A stretch of DNA of 8,427 nucleotides, taken from the NCBI GenBank assembly GCA_007130025.1, contig SLTF01000024.1, positions 1 to 8,427 on the forward strand. Reading direction: 5' to 3'. Positions 1 through 5,891 of this stretch are shown piece after piece. The position numbers were made by a program, and so were the translations under genes. The DNA comes from Spirochaetales bacterium (GTDB lineage: Bacteria > Spirochaetota > Spirochaetia > DSM-27196 > PWMO01). Position 1 is the stretch's first letter; each line of letters opens with the position of its first letter. Under the pieces are notes generated by a model. It searched no databases. It had not been told where the DNA came from and was given only the letters and a program-made list of their open reading frames with translations.

Positions 1-1002
1 AACCGGCACCTCTTTCTCAACCAGTCGGCACATTTAGTGTCCGCCAATCCGGATCGACCCAACATCCACTACCAGGTCATTCCGGCGGTTGCCGGGATCG
101 GCGCCCTGCGGGAGCTGCTGACTCCCGGTGGCGTCGGCCCCTCATTTCTTGGCCGCGCGCCGCGGGCACTGCCGGTCGAGCGCCCGGCGATTGTCTTCTG
201 CCGCAGTCGCGCCGCCACCGAGCTGATTGCCGGCCGTCTCCGGCGGCTGACCGGCGACGACGAAATCCGGTTCTACCACGCCGGTCTCAGCCGCGAAGAA
301 AAATCTCGCGTTGAGAAGTGGTTCTTTGCCGCCGATTGCGGCGTGCTGATTGCAACGTGTGCGTATGGAATGGGCGTCGATAAGCCCAATGTTCGAACCG
401 TTATTCACCCCGAACCCGCCCCCACTGTGGAGGCGTTCTTGCAGGAATCCGGTCGCGCGGGACGCGACGGGAAGCCCGCCTGCTCGATCACCCTCGCTCC
501 ACCAATCAACACGGTCGCTCGGCCCCACCAGGCGGCGCCTCCAATCGGTTCGCCCGAGATCGATCGCGGGCAAGCCCCCGACGGTGGTGCGCTCCTGTTG
601 GCCCGGCAACGAGCCATGAGCGAGTATCTCTCCCACGATGGATGCCGCCGGGCATTCCTTCTCGAGCGCATGGGCGCCGAAGCGGCCGGCTGCACCGGCT
701 GTGACCACTGCGACGGGCGAGTCGCCGGGTCGATACCCGCGTTGGTCATCCTCCGCGAAGCCGCGCGCAGCCATCGGCGCACGGTCGACCGGGGAAGCCT
801 GGCACGGTTGCTCTGTGGACAGTCCACCGGTCAGGATAGACAAGCCCGCGTTCTGACCAACCGATACCTCGGCGCACTGCGCCCTCGCAGCGCCGAAGAG
901 TGCGGCGAGGTGGTGACCGCTGCGCTTGAAGCGCGCGTGATTCGCGTTCGCCGGCGTCCGTTCTGGTCCGGCACCATCGACATGGGGAAAGCGCTTCCTT
1001 GA
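1..1002 (+). CDS. recQ: RecQ-family ATP-dependent DNA helicase, C-terminal part (5'-truncated by window edge)
   Basis: The reading frame is open from base 1, so the GTG at 37 is not a convincing start; the ATPase half with Walker A and DEAD-type motifs lies outside the window. What remains begins at the domain junction (DRPNIHYQV, as in the RecQ 'FDRPN' element). It continues through helicase domain 2, with motif IV (AIVFCRSR), motif V (GMGVDKPNVR, near 367-396) and the arginine-finger motif VI (QESGRAGRDG, near 442-471). A RecQ zinc site follows: CRR near 643, then CTGCDHC near 691-711, giving four Cys in C-x15-C-x2-C-x2-C spacing. The rest resembles a winged-helix (RQC) region, and no HRDC domain is visible. 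RecQ helicases unwind DNA 3'-5' in recombinational repair. The segment between motif VI and the zinc site is poorly conserved and proline/alanine-rich. The family is firm; orthology to E. coli RecQ is less so. Confidence 0.9.
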   Translation, partial: NRHLFLNQSAHLVSANPDRPNIHYQVIPAVAGIGALRELLTPGGVGPSFLGRAPRALPVERPAIVFCRSRAATELIAGRLRRLTGDDEIRFYHAGLSREEKSRVEKWFFAADCGVLIATCAYGMGVDKPNVRTVIHPEPAPTVEAFLQESGRAGRDGKPACSITLAPPINTVARPHQAAPPIGSPEIDRGQAPDGGALLLARQRAMSEYLSHDGCRRAFLLERMGAEAAGCTGCDHCDGRVAGSIPALVILREAARSHRRTVDRGSLARLLCGQSTGQDRQARVLTNRYLGALRPRSAEECGEVVTAALEARVIRVRRRPFWSGTIDMGKALP

Positions 1003-1027
1003 CTCCCAACCCTCGCGGAGGTATGGT
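999..1027 (+). promoter_or_regulatory. Probable sigma-70 promoter of the Rrf2 regulator gene
   Basis: TTGACT (999-1004) and TATGGT (1022-1027) are separated by exactly 17 bases, matching 5 of 6 and 4 of 6 consensus positions. The -35 element overlaps the recQ stop codon. Transcription would begin near 1034, about 22 bases before the GTG at 1056. That leaves room for the Shine-Dalgarno sequence and argues against translation from the upstream TTG (999) or ATG (1023). Identified by eye only. Confidence 0.55.
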
Positions 1028-1043
1028 TGTTTCACATCCGGCA

Positions 1044-1051
1044 AGAGGGGG
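1044..1051 (+). promoter_or_regulatory. Shine-Dalgarno sequence deciding the Rrf2 start
   Basis: AGAGGGGG ends four bases before the GTG at 1056, and its GAGG core is seven bases away. This is good spacing for that start. The alternative ATG at 1023 has GGAGG directly abutting it, which is too close to work well. Confidence 0.6.
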
Positions 1052-1055
1052 CTTC

Positions 1056-1469
1056 GTGTTTACCATCTCTGCAAAAGGGATATACGGCCTGACCGCGGTA
1101 GTTGAGCTGGCGATGAGCCACAAAGGCGGACCAGTGCAGATTCGCGACATCGCCACAGCCCACGGAATACCTCAGCACTACCTGGAGCAGATCCTCGTCG
1201 TGCTCAAGAAGGCGGGATTCGTGGAGAGCTTCCGAGGAGCGCAGGGGGGCTACGCACTGGCTCGCGACCCTCGATCCATTTCGGTACTCGATCTGCTCGC
1301 GGTGCTGGAAGGGCGGCTGGAGATTGTTCCCGACGACAAAAAGGAGAGCGCGCTGTCGTTTTTCTGGTCCGAAATCGAAACAACGGTTGCCGGTGCGATC
1401 AACCGCACCCTCGACGATCTGGTGCAGGAGAAAATCCGCAACGAACAGAGTTTCGTCTATACCATCTGA
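1056..1469 (+). CDS. Rrf2-family transcriptional repressor, CymR-like (no Fe-S cysteines)
   Basis: From GTG 1056 the protein has 137 residues and opens with FTISAKGIYGLTAVVELA, the typical Rrf2 first helix. The winged helix-turn-helix follows (IRDIATAHGIPQHYLEQIL, then the wing FRGAQGGYALARDP), then a dimerisation helix. In the family, the HYLEQ/GGY region binds operator DNA. IscR- and NsrR-type members carry three cysteines in the segment after the wing; this protein has no cysteine at all, so it should not bind an Fe-S cluster. Its length and its ending (SFVYTI) recall CymR, the cysteine-metabolism repressor of Firmicutes, but the target here is unknown. No cysteine-metabolism gene lies in the window. 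The start was chosen from family length, the strong Shine-Dalgarno and the promoter position. It sits 53 bases after recQ and may be partly cotranscribed with it. Confidence 0.9.
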   Translation: MFTISAKGIYGLTAVVELAMSHKGGPVQIRDIATAHGIPQHYLEQILVVLKKAGFVESFRGAQGGYALARDPRSISVLDLLAVLEGRLEIVPDDKKESALSFFWSEIETTVAGAINRTLDDLVQEKIRNEQSFVYTI

Positions 1470-1523
1470 ATCCATCCGGTCCCGGTCATCCGGCCGACGA
1501 GAGACCGTCCTGCCGGGCAGACC

Positions 1524-2291
1524 TTAGAGCGCGAGAACGCTGCGCGCGATCAGCTCGGCGATCTCTCTCTTGCGCTCCGGAGGCATCGATGCGTTGTCGG
1601 ACTGCAAAAAGCTCTCGAGTCTCCCGAGGAAGGGATCCGGGAGAATCGGCAGTTCACGAACGCCGTCAAGGAGTGCCCGCCCCGAGGGCTCGAACCGCCT
1701 GTTCACCGCGAACAGTACGCTGCAGACGCTTCGGATAAAACCTGCCGCCGAGACCAGAAAGAAAAGCGCATCGTTGCGCACCGTCGCCGCCGACAGATCG
1801 CCCAAAGAATGCTCCATGGTTGCCTGGAGAGAGGTCCGTAGCCCTACCCAGAACTGATCATCCAGCGAGTCGAGATCGGTCCGGACCTGGTCGAGCCAGT
1901 CTGACTGCTGGTAGACCACCCTGGCGTGTCGAAGCCGGTAGAAGACGTAGGTACCAGCATCTCGCTGGAGCGACTCCCTCGCCTTGGCACCGTGAACGAT
2001 GTCCGTGAATCGGGAGAGATCCTTGTACTCAATGCGAAAGGGGATGTCATTCAGCAGAAAGCGATCCTTGCGGTTATTCTGCAAGGCCTCAAACGCTACG
2101 ACGTCAGAGAATACCTCTCGACGTGCTGCCTCATCGGGAATCGATCCCGCGATGAATACGTCGAAACTGATAAAGAAGTACGGGTCATAGAGATCCTCAC
2201 CCGACTCAACAACGGTGATGGTATCGACCGATTCCCATGCAGAGATCCGTGCGATGATTCCTTCAATAGCTCGTTCAATTCTTTGCTTCAT
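1524..2291 (-). CDS. Uncharacterised protein, probable nucleotidyltransferase fold (DUF4037-like)
   Basis: This 255-residue soluble protein has no signal peptide or membrane segment. Residues about 20-135 look like a nucleotidyltransferase core: strand-like VDTITVVES, then DPYFFISFDVFI with Asp44 in the last strand, a further strand FRIEYKDL (85-92), and ARVVYQQSDWL (123-133), which resembles the 'ARVLYDxxGxL' element of MNT/ANT enzymes. Residues about 140-250 form an all-helical domain (FFLVSAAGFIRSVCSVLFAV, then LLDGVRELPILP), like the helical half of kanamycin-nucleotidyltransferase-type and DUF4037 proteins. The classical GS-x(n)-DxD catalytic signature is not clean, so the protein may be inactive or use a variant site. 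No substrate can be named. It ends 54 bases from the convergent Rrf2 gene and is divergent from the gene at 2362. The fold assignment is inference; that the gene is real is well supported by its length and protein-like composition. Confidence 0.75.
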   Translation of the reverse strand: MKQRIERAIEGIIARISAWESVDTITVVESGEDLYDPYFFISFDVFIAGSIPDEAARREVFSDVVAFEALQNNRKDRFLLNDIPFRIEYKDLSRFTDIVHGAKARESLQRDAGTYVFYRLRHARVVYQQSDWLDQVRTDLDSLDDQFWVGLRTSLQATMEHSLGDLSAATVRNDALFFLVSAAGFIRSVCSVLFAVNRRFEPSGRALLDGVRELPILPDPFLGRLESFLQSDNASMPPERKREIAELIARSVLAL

Positions 2292-2303
2292 GATTCTGGT
2301 TCC

Positions 2304-2331
2304 AGTATACCACGTTCCGCATTATTGAAAA
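2304..2331 (-). promoter_or_regulatory. Candidate promoter of the nucleotidyltransferase-like gene
   Basis: Read on the minus strand, TTTTCA (2331-2326) and TATACT (2309-2304) are separated by 16 bases. The -10 matches 5 of 6 consensus positions. It ends only 12 bases before the ATG at 2291, so the leader would be about 5-6 bases, and no convincing Shine-Dalgarno lies between them. The -35 overlaps that of the divergent plus-strand promoter. Identified by eye only. Confidence 0.45.
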
Positions 2332-2353
2332 AGTTACCGTTCCGGCTTAGCAT
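2325..2353 (+). promoter_or_regulatory. Candidate promoter of the unrecognised 183-residue protein gene
   Basis: TTGAAA (2325-2330) and TAGCAT (2348-2353) are separated by exactly 17 bases, matching 5 of 6 and 4 of 6 consensus positions. The -10 ends eight bases before the ATG at 2362. Initiation would therefore fall almost at the start codon, consistent with the absence of a Shine-Dalgarno. It shares its -35 bases with the opposing promoter at 2304-2331. Confidence 0.45.
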
Positions 2354-2361
2354 ACCGGTCC

Positions 2362-2913
2362 ATGGTGCTCGTTGCCGTTCTTCCACCCGACCACGTTCTG
2401 AACCAGGCATACCGCGTACAGGATGAATTGTTCCGCCGGTACGGACTCGCATCCACCCGGGCACTTCCGCCCATTATCCCCGTTGGACGCCGCAATGCCT
2501 CTGATCGGGAAACTCCGTCCAACGCACCGGCTGCAAGCCATTGGGTGTTTCCCCCATTTCAGATCGGGGCGGTCTCTGCACGCGATGGGCACCTCACCGC
2601 TGCAACCACGCTCGCCGTGGCGTGCACCCAACTCGCCGTAAGTCTCGCGCTCGACCATCCGGTGGAAGCTGCTCGTGACGGCGAGCCCGCTCCACCTCCC
2701 GGACGCCTCTTTCTCGGCGAAACCGAGACAACGGATTCACCGGAAGTCCCCGAAGCCCCGCTCGGTCCGGAGGCGCTCTGTTCAGAGCTGATTCGATCGG
2801 CGTCGCTGGTTCAGATCGAAATTGAAACCGACCCATCAACAACGTGCTGGTGGAACTCGGTCCGGTGGTGCATTACGGCAACGTGTCGGATTCGGGCAAC
2901 GAAAACAGCGTGA
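2362..2913 (+). CDS. Hypothetical protein, family not recognised
   Basis: This 183-residue protein matches no family I know. Its N-terminus is protein-like and looks conserved in character: a hydrophobic strand (VLVAVLPP), a helix (AYRVQDELFRRYGL), then STRALPPIIPVG. This resembles the opening strand and helix of 2H phosphoesterase/LigT-fold proteins. Only one HxT-like tripeptide (HLT, 77-79) is visible and the second required motif is absent, so that family is not supported. Residues 108-135 are rich in Pro and Glu. A late strand (SLVQIEIETD, 148-157) is followed by CWWNSVRW (162-169) and a basic tail. No signal peptide or membrane segment is clear. The start is the ATG with a promoter just upstream; no Shine-Dalgarno is seen. 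Its stop lies one base from the stop of the convergent cyclase gene. The last roughly 25 residues are Thr/Cys-rich and could reflect a frameshift near 2830-2840. Confidence 0.6.
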   Translation: MVLVAVLPPDHVLNQAYRVQDELFRRYGLASTRALPPIIPVGRRNASDRETPSNAPAASHWVFPPFQIGAVSARDGHLTAATTLAVACTQLAVSLALDHPVEAARDGEPAPPPGRLFLGETETTDSPEVPEAPLGPEALCSELIRSASLVQIEIETDPSTTCWWNSVRWCITATCRIRATKTA

Positions 2914-2914
2914 A

Positions 2915-4282
2915 TCAGATCGTGCAGACGAGGTTTCTTCCGCGCTGTTTAGCCTCGTACATGGCCCGGTCGGCGGCCTCGTTCAGTTCATTTACCAGGC
3001 TGAACGTGGGGTATGAGGCGATTCCGCAGCTGAACGTGACAAAGAACTCCTTGTCCTGCGCCTGCTGCCGCACGTGGGCAAAGCTCTCGCGGATCTCGTT
3101 CATGATGCGTTCAGCATGAGACAACGTTGTGTCAAAAAGAATGACCCCAAACTCTTCGCCACCGTAGCGACCGACCACGTCGGTCTTTCGCAGTCGGTCC
3201 TGCAACAGGCGTGAGAGGCTCTTGAGCACCCGATCCCCGGTGAGATGGCCGTAGGTATCGTTAACCTGTTTGAAGTGATCGATGTCAATCATGCAGAAAC
3301 AGAGCTCGTTTCCAATCCGTTCCGCTCGCCGCATCTCGGCGGCGAGTTTCTCGCGCAGATTTGAATGGTTGAGCAGACCGGTGAGCGAATCGCGTTCCAT
3401 GAAGAACCGCATCGTTCGGCTTCGTGCCGCACGCAACCTCATCAGCTCTCCAAGATAGCGGCGAATAACCGGTCGGTTCACGAACTCATCACCGCCAAGT
3501 TCAATGGCTTGCAGTCGCGTTTCCAGCCCGGCCGAATCGTCGGCGATGAAGATGATCGGAATGCCGATGAAGGCGTCGAGCTGGCGAATCACCTGCGTCA
3601 GTTCCACGCCGCTCCACTCCGCCATCTGCAGGTCCATCAAGATGAGTTCAGGCTTTGACTCGATCAGAACCGACAGCAGGTGCCGCGGATCGGAAACCAC
3701 CGAGGTGAGCATGCCTTCATGCTGCAACATATGAGCGTAATCGGAGATCTCCTCAGGGTTGTCGCCCACGATCAACACGTGGAATGGGTCGCGAGCGTTC
3801 TGCCCAAAGAGTGAGTCGATCTTGTCGGATACGCGCGCGATCTCGAGCGGAATGGGAAAAAACGCGTCCGCACCGGCGCGCACCGCGCGCAACCGCAAAT
3901 CAAATCCGTCGTCCTGAGATACCACAACCAGTCGAACCGGGCGGTCGGTCTCCTGTTGCAGCTCCCGGATTGCGGCTGTTTCAAAAATCCCGTTGTCCAG
4001 CGCGGAGAGCTCCACCACCAGCACCACGCGCACGGCGGAACTCACCGCACGCAGAAGTTGAGCTTCGTCCGTGGCAAGAATTGTTTGAAACCCGTAAAAA
4101 CCCAGCTGCACGCAGAGATCATCGCCGGTAGTAACATCGGAAAAGGCGACACAGACCAGATTCTCGGCCGGCGTTTCAACCGCGAACACCCGCTCTTTGC
4201 TGCTTGCGATCGATCCTTTCACCGTCGACGAATGCTTCCGCAGGGAGCGGGGAGATTTTGTCGATCTCTTCCGTGGCGACAT
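2915..4282 (-). CDS. Diguanylate cyclase response regulator, REC-REC-GGDEF (PleD-like layout)
   Basis: This 455-residue cytoplasmic protein should make cyclic di-GMP from two GTP. After a basic, Ser-rich tail (1-30) comes a receiver-like domain (about 41-158) that is degenerate: Glu91 sits where the phosphoacceptor Asp is expected and the conserved Lys is lost. A second receiver (168-280) keeps the phosphoacceptor Asp217 (LILMDLQM) but has Ala247 near the usual Thr/Ser and Arg270 in place of the Lys of 'KP'. The GGDEF domain (about 295-455) looks active, with RDSLTGLLN, IDIDHFKQVNDTYGH (Asp333/Asp335 metal region) and GGEEF at 374-378. An intact product-inhibition site, RxxD, is at 365-368, five residues before GGEEF. 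GGAGAAGG precedes the ATG by nine bases. No partner kinase is in the window. Allosteric control through the receivers is inferred from family knowledge. Confidence 0.93.
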   Translation of the reverse strand: MSPRKRSTKSPRSLRKHSSTVKGSIASSKERVFAVETPAENLVCVAFSDVTTGDDLCVQLGFYGFQTILATDEAQLLRAVSSAVRVVLVVELSALDNGIFETAAIRELQQETDRPVRLVVVSQDDGFDLRLRAVRAGADAFFPIPLEIARVSDKIDSLFGQNARDPFHVLIVGDNPEEISDYAHMLQHEGMLTSVVSDPRHLLSVLIESKPELILMDLQMAEWSGVELTQVIRQLDAFIGIPIIFIADDSAGLETRLQAIELGGDEFVNRPVIRRYLGELMRLRAARSRTMRFFMERDSLTGLLNHSNLREKLAAEMRRAERIGNELCFCMIDIDHFKQVNDTYGHLTGDRVLKSLSRLLQDRLRKTDVVGRYGGEEFGVILFDTTLSHAERIMNEIRESFAHVRQQAQDKEFFVTFSCGIASYPTFSLVNELNEAADRAMYEAKQRGRNLVCTI

Positions 4283-4337
4283 CGGCTCGTACCTTCTCCA
4301 CTGCCGCCGGTTTGTGCGCCCGGTACAGTATGGAAAT

Positions 4338-4366
4338 ATAGTAGGCTAAATGGTGTGGTGGTGCAA
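4338..4366 (-). promoter_or_regulatory. Candidate promoter of the diguanylate cyclase gene
   Basis: On the minus strand, TTGCAC (4366-4361) and TACTAT (4343-4338) are separated by 17 bases. The -10 matches 4 of 6 positions and the -35 only 3 of 6. The start point would be near 4331, giving a leader of about 48 bases containing the Shine-Dalgarno at 4299-4292. It lies in the 117-base gap after endonuclease III, which suggests the cyclase gene is transcribed separately from the upstream operon. Confidence 0.4.
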
Positions 4367-4399
4367 CACCCGTTCCCAGAACGACGATTGTCGGTCGCG

Positions 4400-5056
4400 T
4401 TACTCCAGCGGTCTCCCCTGCGACTGCGGATAGGGGCACAGGTCACGAAGCGGGCAGTTCGTGCACGTCGGCGAGCGGGCAAAGCAGCAGTCGCGACCGT
4501 GATAATTGGCCCGCATGGAGTACGAGTAGTGTCGATGCGGCGGCAGGAGCTCGGCGATCTCACGTTCGATGCGCGCTGGATCGGTCTGATTGGTCAGTCC
4601 GAGACGACGGTTCACCCGTGCAAAGTGCGTGTCCACGATAATTGCGGGATGCCCGAACAGCGCGCCGCGAATCACGTTCGCCGACTTTCTCCCCACGCCG
4701 GCAAGAGAGAGAAGGTCGTCCATCGCGTCGGGCACCATCCCTCCGAAGCGATCGCAGAGTGCGCGCGCGGCGGCGCGGATGTTTCGCGCCTTCGCGCGGA
4801 AGAATCCCGTGGGGTGGATGATCGCCTCGATCTCGGACAGGTCTCCCGCTGCCAACGCGCACGGATCGGGGAACCGGGTGAAGAGTTCGGGAGTAATGCG
4901 ATTCACCTGGGCATCGGTGGTCTGCGCCGAGAGAACCACCGCAATCAGCAACTGATAGGGAGAATGGTAGACCAACAGCGGTCGGTCACTGGGATAGGTT
5001 TTTTCGAGCTGGTCCAGCACCGCCTTGGCGCGTGCCGCGAGCCGCACCTCAGTCAC
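4400..5056 (-). CDS. nth: Endonuclease III (DNA glycosylase/AP lyase)
   Basis: This 218-residue protein is full length for the family, which removes oxidised pyrimidines from DNA and cleaves the abasic site in base-excision repair. The helix-hairpin-helix LSLAGVGRKSANVI (117-129) holds the catalytic Lys124, and VDTHFARVNRRLGL holds the catalytic Asp142. The C-terminal [4Fe-4S] loop is complete: Cys191, Cys198, Cys201 and Cys207 in C-x6-C-x2-C-x5-C spacing. The N-terminal helix SPYQLLIAVVLSAQTTD is also typical. The start is GTG 5056, in a GTGA overlap with the yidD stop, and GGAAGG lies four bases upstream, so translation is probably coupled to yidD. A second GTG three codons in is possible. 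No terminator with a T-run is seen after the stop. The assignment is very secure. Confidence 0.96.
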   Translation of the reverse strand: MTEVRLAARAKAVLDQLEKTYPSDRPLLVYHSPYQLLIAVVLSAQTTDAQVNRITPELFTRFPDPCALAAGDLSEIEAIIHPTGFFRAKARNIRAAARALCDRFGGMVPDAMDDLLSLAGVGRKSANVIRGALFGHPAIIVDTHFARVNRRLGLTNQTDPARIEREIAELLPPHRHYSYSMRANYHGRDCCFARSPTCTNCPLRDLCPYPQSQGRPLE

Positions 5057-5454
5057 GGCGCCTTCCGTCGGTTTTCCCGCCGCGCACGACGTGCCGCGCG
5101 GCGAAGCGAACGCGAGCCGTCACTCCGGGAGCGAAAGCTGCGGTAGTCACCGCGGATCTGGGCCCAGTCTGCGCGGTCGGGAACCGGATCGAGTCCACCG
5201 GAGAAGAGCGCTGAGCAGCGGAACACACGGGCAATTGCAAGCGCTCCACCGCGAAATACTCCATGGCGACGGATAGCCTCCCGAGCATACCAGGAGCACG
5301 ACGGTGAATAGATGCACGAGGCGGGGAAGAGCGGTGAAATGATGAGCTGGTAGAGCCGAATTGGCACCGTAACCACGGTGCGAACGACTATCTGCACCAC
5401 CGAAGGTTCACCACCGTGATTGCGCTCGCTCTGGGAGAGACAGGCCCGGCACAT
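5053..5454 (-). CDS. yidD: YidD-type membrane protein insertion efficiency factor with arginine-rich C-terminal extension
   Basis: The family core is clear: IRLYQLIISPLFP (32-44), then SCIYSPSCSWYAREAIRRHG with Cys47 and Cys53, then RVFRCSALFSGGLDPVP with Cys80. YidD is a small membrane-associated protein that assists YidC/Sec-dependent insertion of inner-membrane proteins. The usual length is about 70-85 residues; this reading frame gives 133. Some excess is at the N-terminus: the ATG at 5454 lies two bases after the cdd stop but lacks a good Shine-Dalgarno, and a GTG at 5400 would give a more normal start just before the amphipathic first helix. The rest is a C-terminal tail (about 95-133) with twelve arginines between residues 105 and 133, which could bind ribosomes or RNA (inference). 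Its usual genomic neighbours (rpmH, rnpA, yidC) are absent; here it is embedded between cdd and nth. The family call is firm, the start is not. Confidence 0.9.
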   Translation of the reverse strand: MCRACLSQSERNHGGEPSVVQIVVRTVVTVPIRLYQLIISPLFPASCIYSPSCSWYAREAIRRHGVFRGGALAIARVFRCSALFSGGLDPVPDRADWAQIRGDYRSFRSRSDGSRSLRRAARRARRENRRKAP

Positions 5455-5456
5455 GG

Positions 5457-5852
5457 CTACACCAGAACGAACGGCTCAGGAAGGAGCGCACCAAACGAAA
5501 CCGTACGCTTGATCCCCTCGAGGTCGGCGAGGTGAATCTGGGTCTCGGGTGTTGCAAACTCAGCAATGACTTGCAGGCAGAGCGCGCACGGCACCGAAGG
5601 CGGAGATACCGCCGTCACCACCACCACGTGCTCGATGACTCCCACTCCGCGCACGGAAATCATGTGCATAATCGCCGAGCGTTCCGCACAGATGCAGGCA
5701 CCATAACTCGCGTTTTCTACATTGCAGCCCACGAACACTCGATCATCACCGGCAACTGCCACCGCTGCTCCCACCTGGAAGCGTGAGTAGGGGGCGTGTG
5801 CGCGCAGGCGGGCGTCGCGCGCGGCGAGAAACGCCGACTGAATTCGTTCCAT
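5457..5852 (-). CDS. cdd: Cytidine deaminase, small homotetrameric type
   Basis: This 131-residue protein has the length of the Bacillus/human-type enzyme that deaminates cytidine and deoxycytidine to uridine and deoxyuridine in pyrimidine salvage. Visible motifs are PYSRFQVGAAV (21-31) for substrate and fold, GCNVENASYGACICAERSAI (42-61), and PCALC (88-92). Zinc ligands are Cys55, Cys89 and Cys92, and Glu57 is the catalytic proton shuttle. The C-terminal FGALLPEPF is the usual ending. In most homologues the second motif reads PCGxCRQ; here Gly is Ala90 and Arg is Leu93, a mild departure near the zinc site. The ATG at 5852 is 39 bases downstream of yjbQ with only a weak upstream GAG element. 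The yidD frame opens two bases after its stop. Confidence 0.95.
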   Translation of the reverse strand: MERIQSAFLAARDARLRAHAPYSRFQVGAAVAVAGDDRVFVGCNVENASYGACICAERSAIMHMISVRGVGVIEHVVVVTAVSPPSVPCALCLQVIAEFATPETQIHLADLEGIKRTVSFGALLPEPFVLV

Positions 5853-5891
5853 GAGTCACTCTACCATGCCACCAACCGCGACGAGAAGCAG

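Noticed and set aside
142..1044. Minus-strand open frame of 300 codons opposite recQ
   Set aside because: The plus strand carries clear RecQ motifs throughout, and the antisense product has no recognisable domain.
1032..1475. Minus-strand open frame of 147 codons opposite the Rrf2 gene
   Set aside because: The plus-strand Rrf2 motifs, promoter and Shine-Dalgarno explain the region; the antisense translation resembles no protein family.
1470..1523. Bidirectional terminator between the convergent Rrf2 and nucleotidyltransferase-like genes
   Set aside because: Only a short palindrome (CTGCCGGGCAG at 1510-1520) is present, with a 3-base loop and no T-run on either side.
2362..2913. 2'-5' RNA ligase / 2H phosphoesterase assignment for the hypothetical protein
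   Set aside because: The opening strand-helix pattern is suggestive, but only one HxT-like tripeptide is present and the family needs two.
1524..2913. Toxin-antitoxin pair of MNT/HEPN type formed by the two uncharacterised genes
   Set aside because: The genes are divergent rather than in tandem, the partner shows no RxxxxxH HEPN motif, and both are longer than typical members.
4361..4399. Rho-independent terminator after endonuclease III
   Set aside because: Small inverted repeats exist (CGAC/GTCG and GGTG/CACC), but stems are about 4 bp and no T-run follows.
3956..5146. Long plus-strand open frame of 396 codons
   Set aside because: It lies opposite the well-supported cyclase and endonuclease III genes, crosses their intergenic gap, and encodes an Arg/His-rich sequence of no family: a typical antisense shadow in GC-rich DNA.
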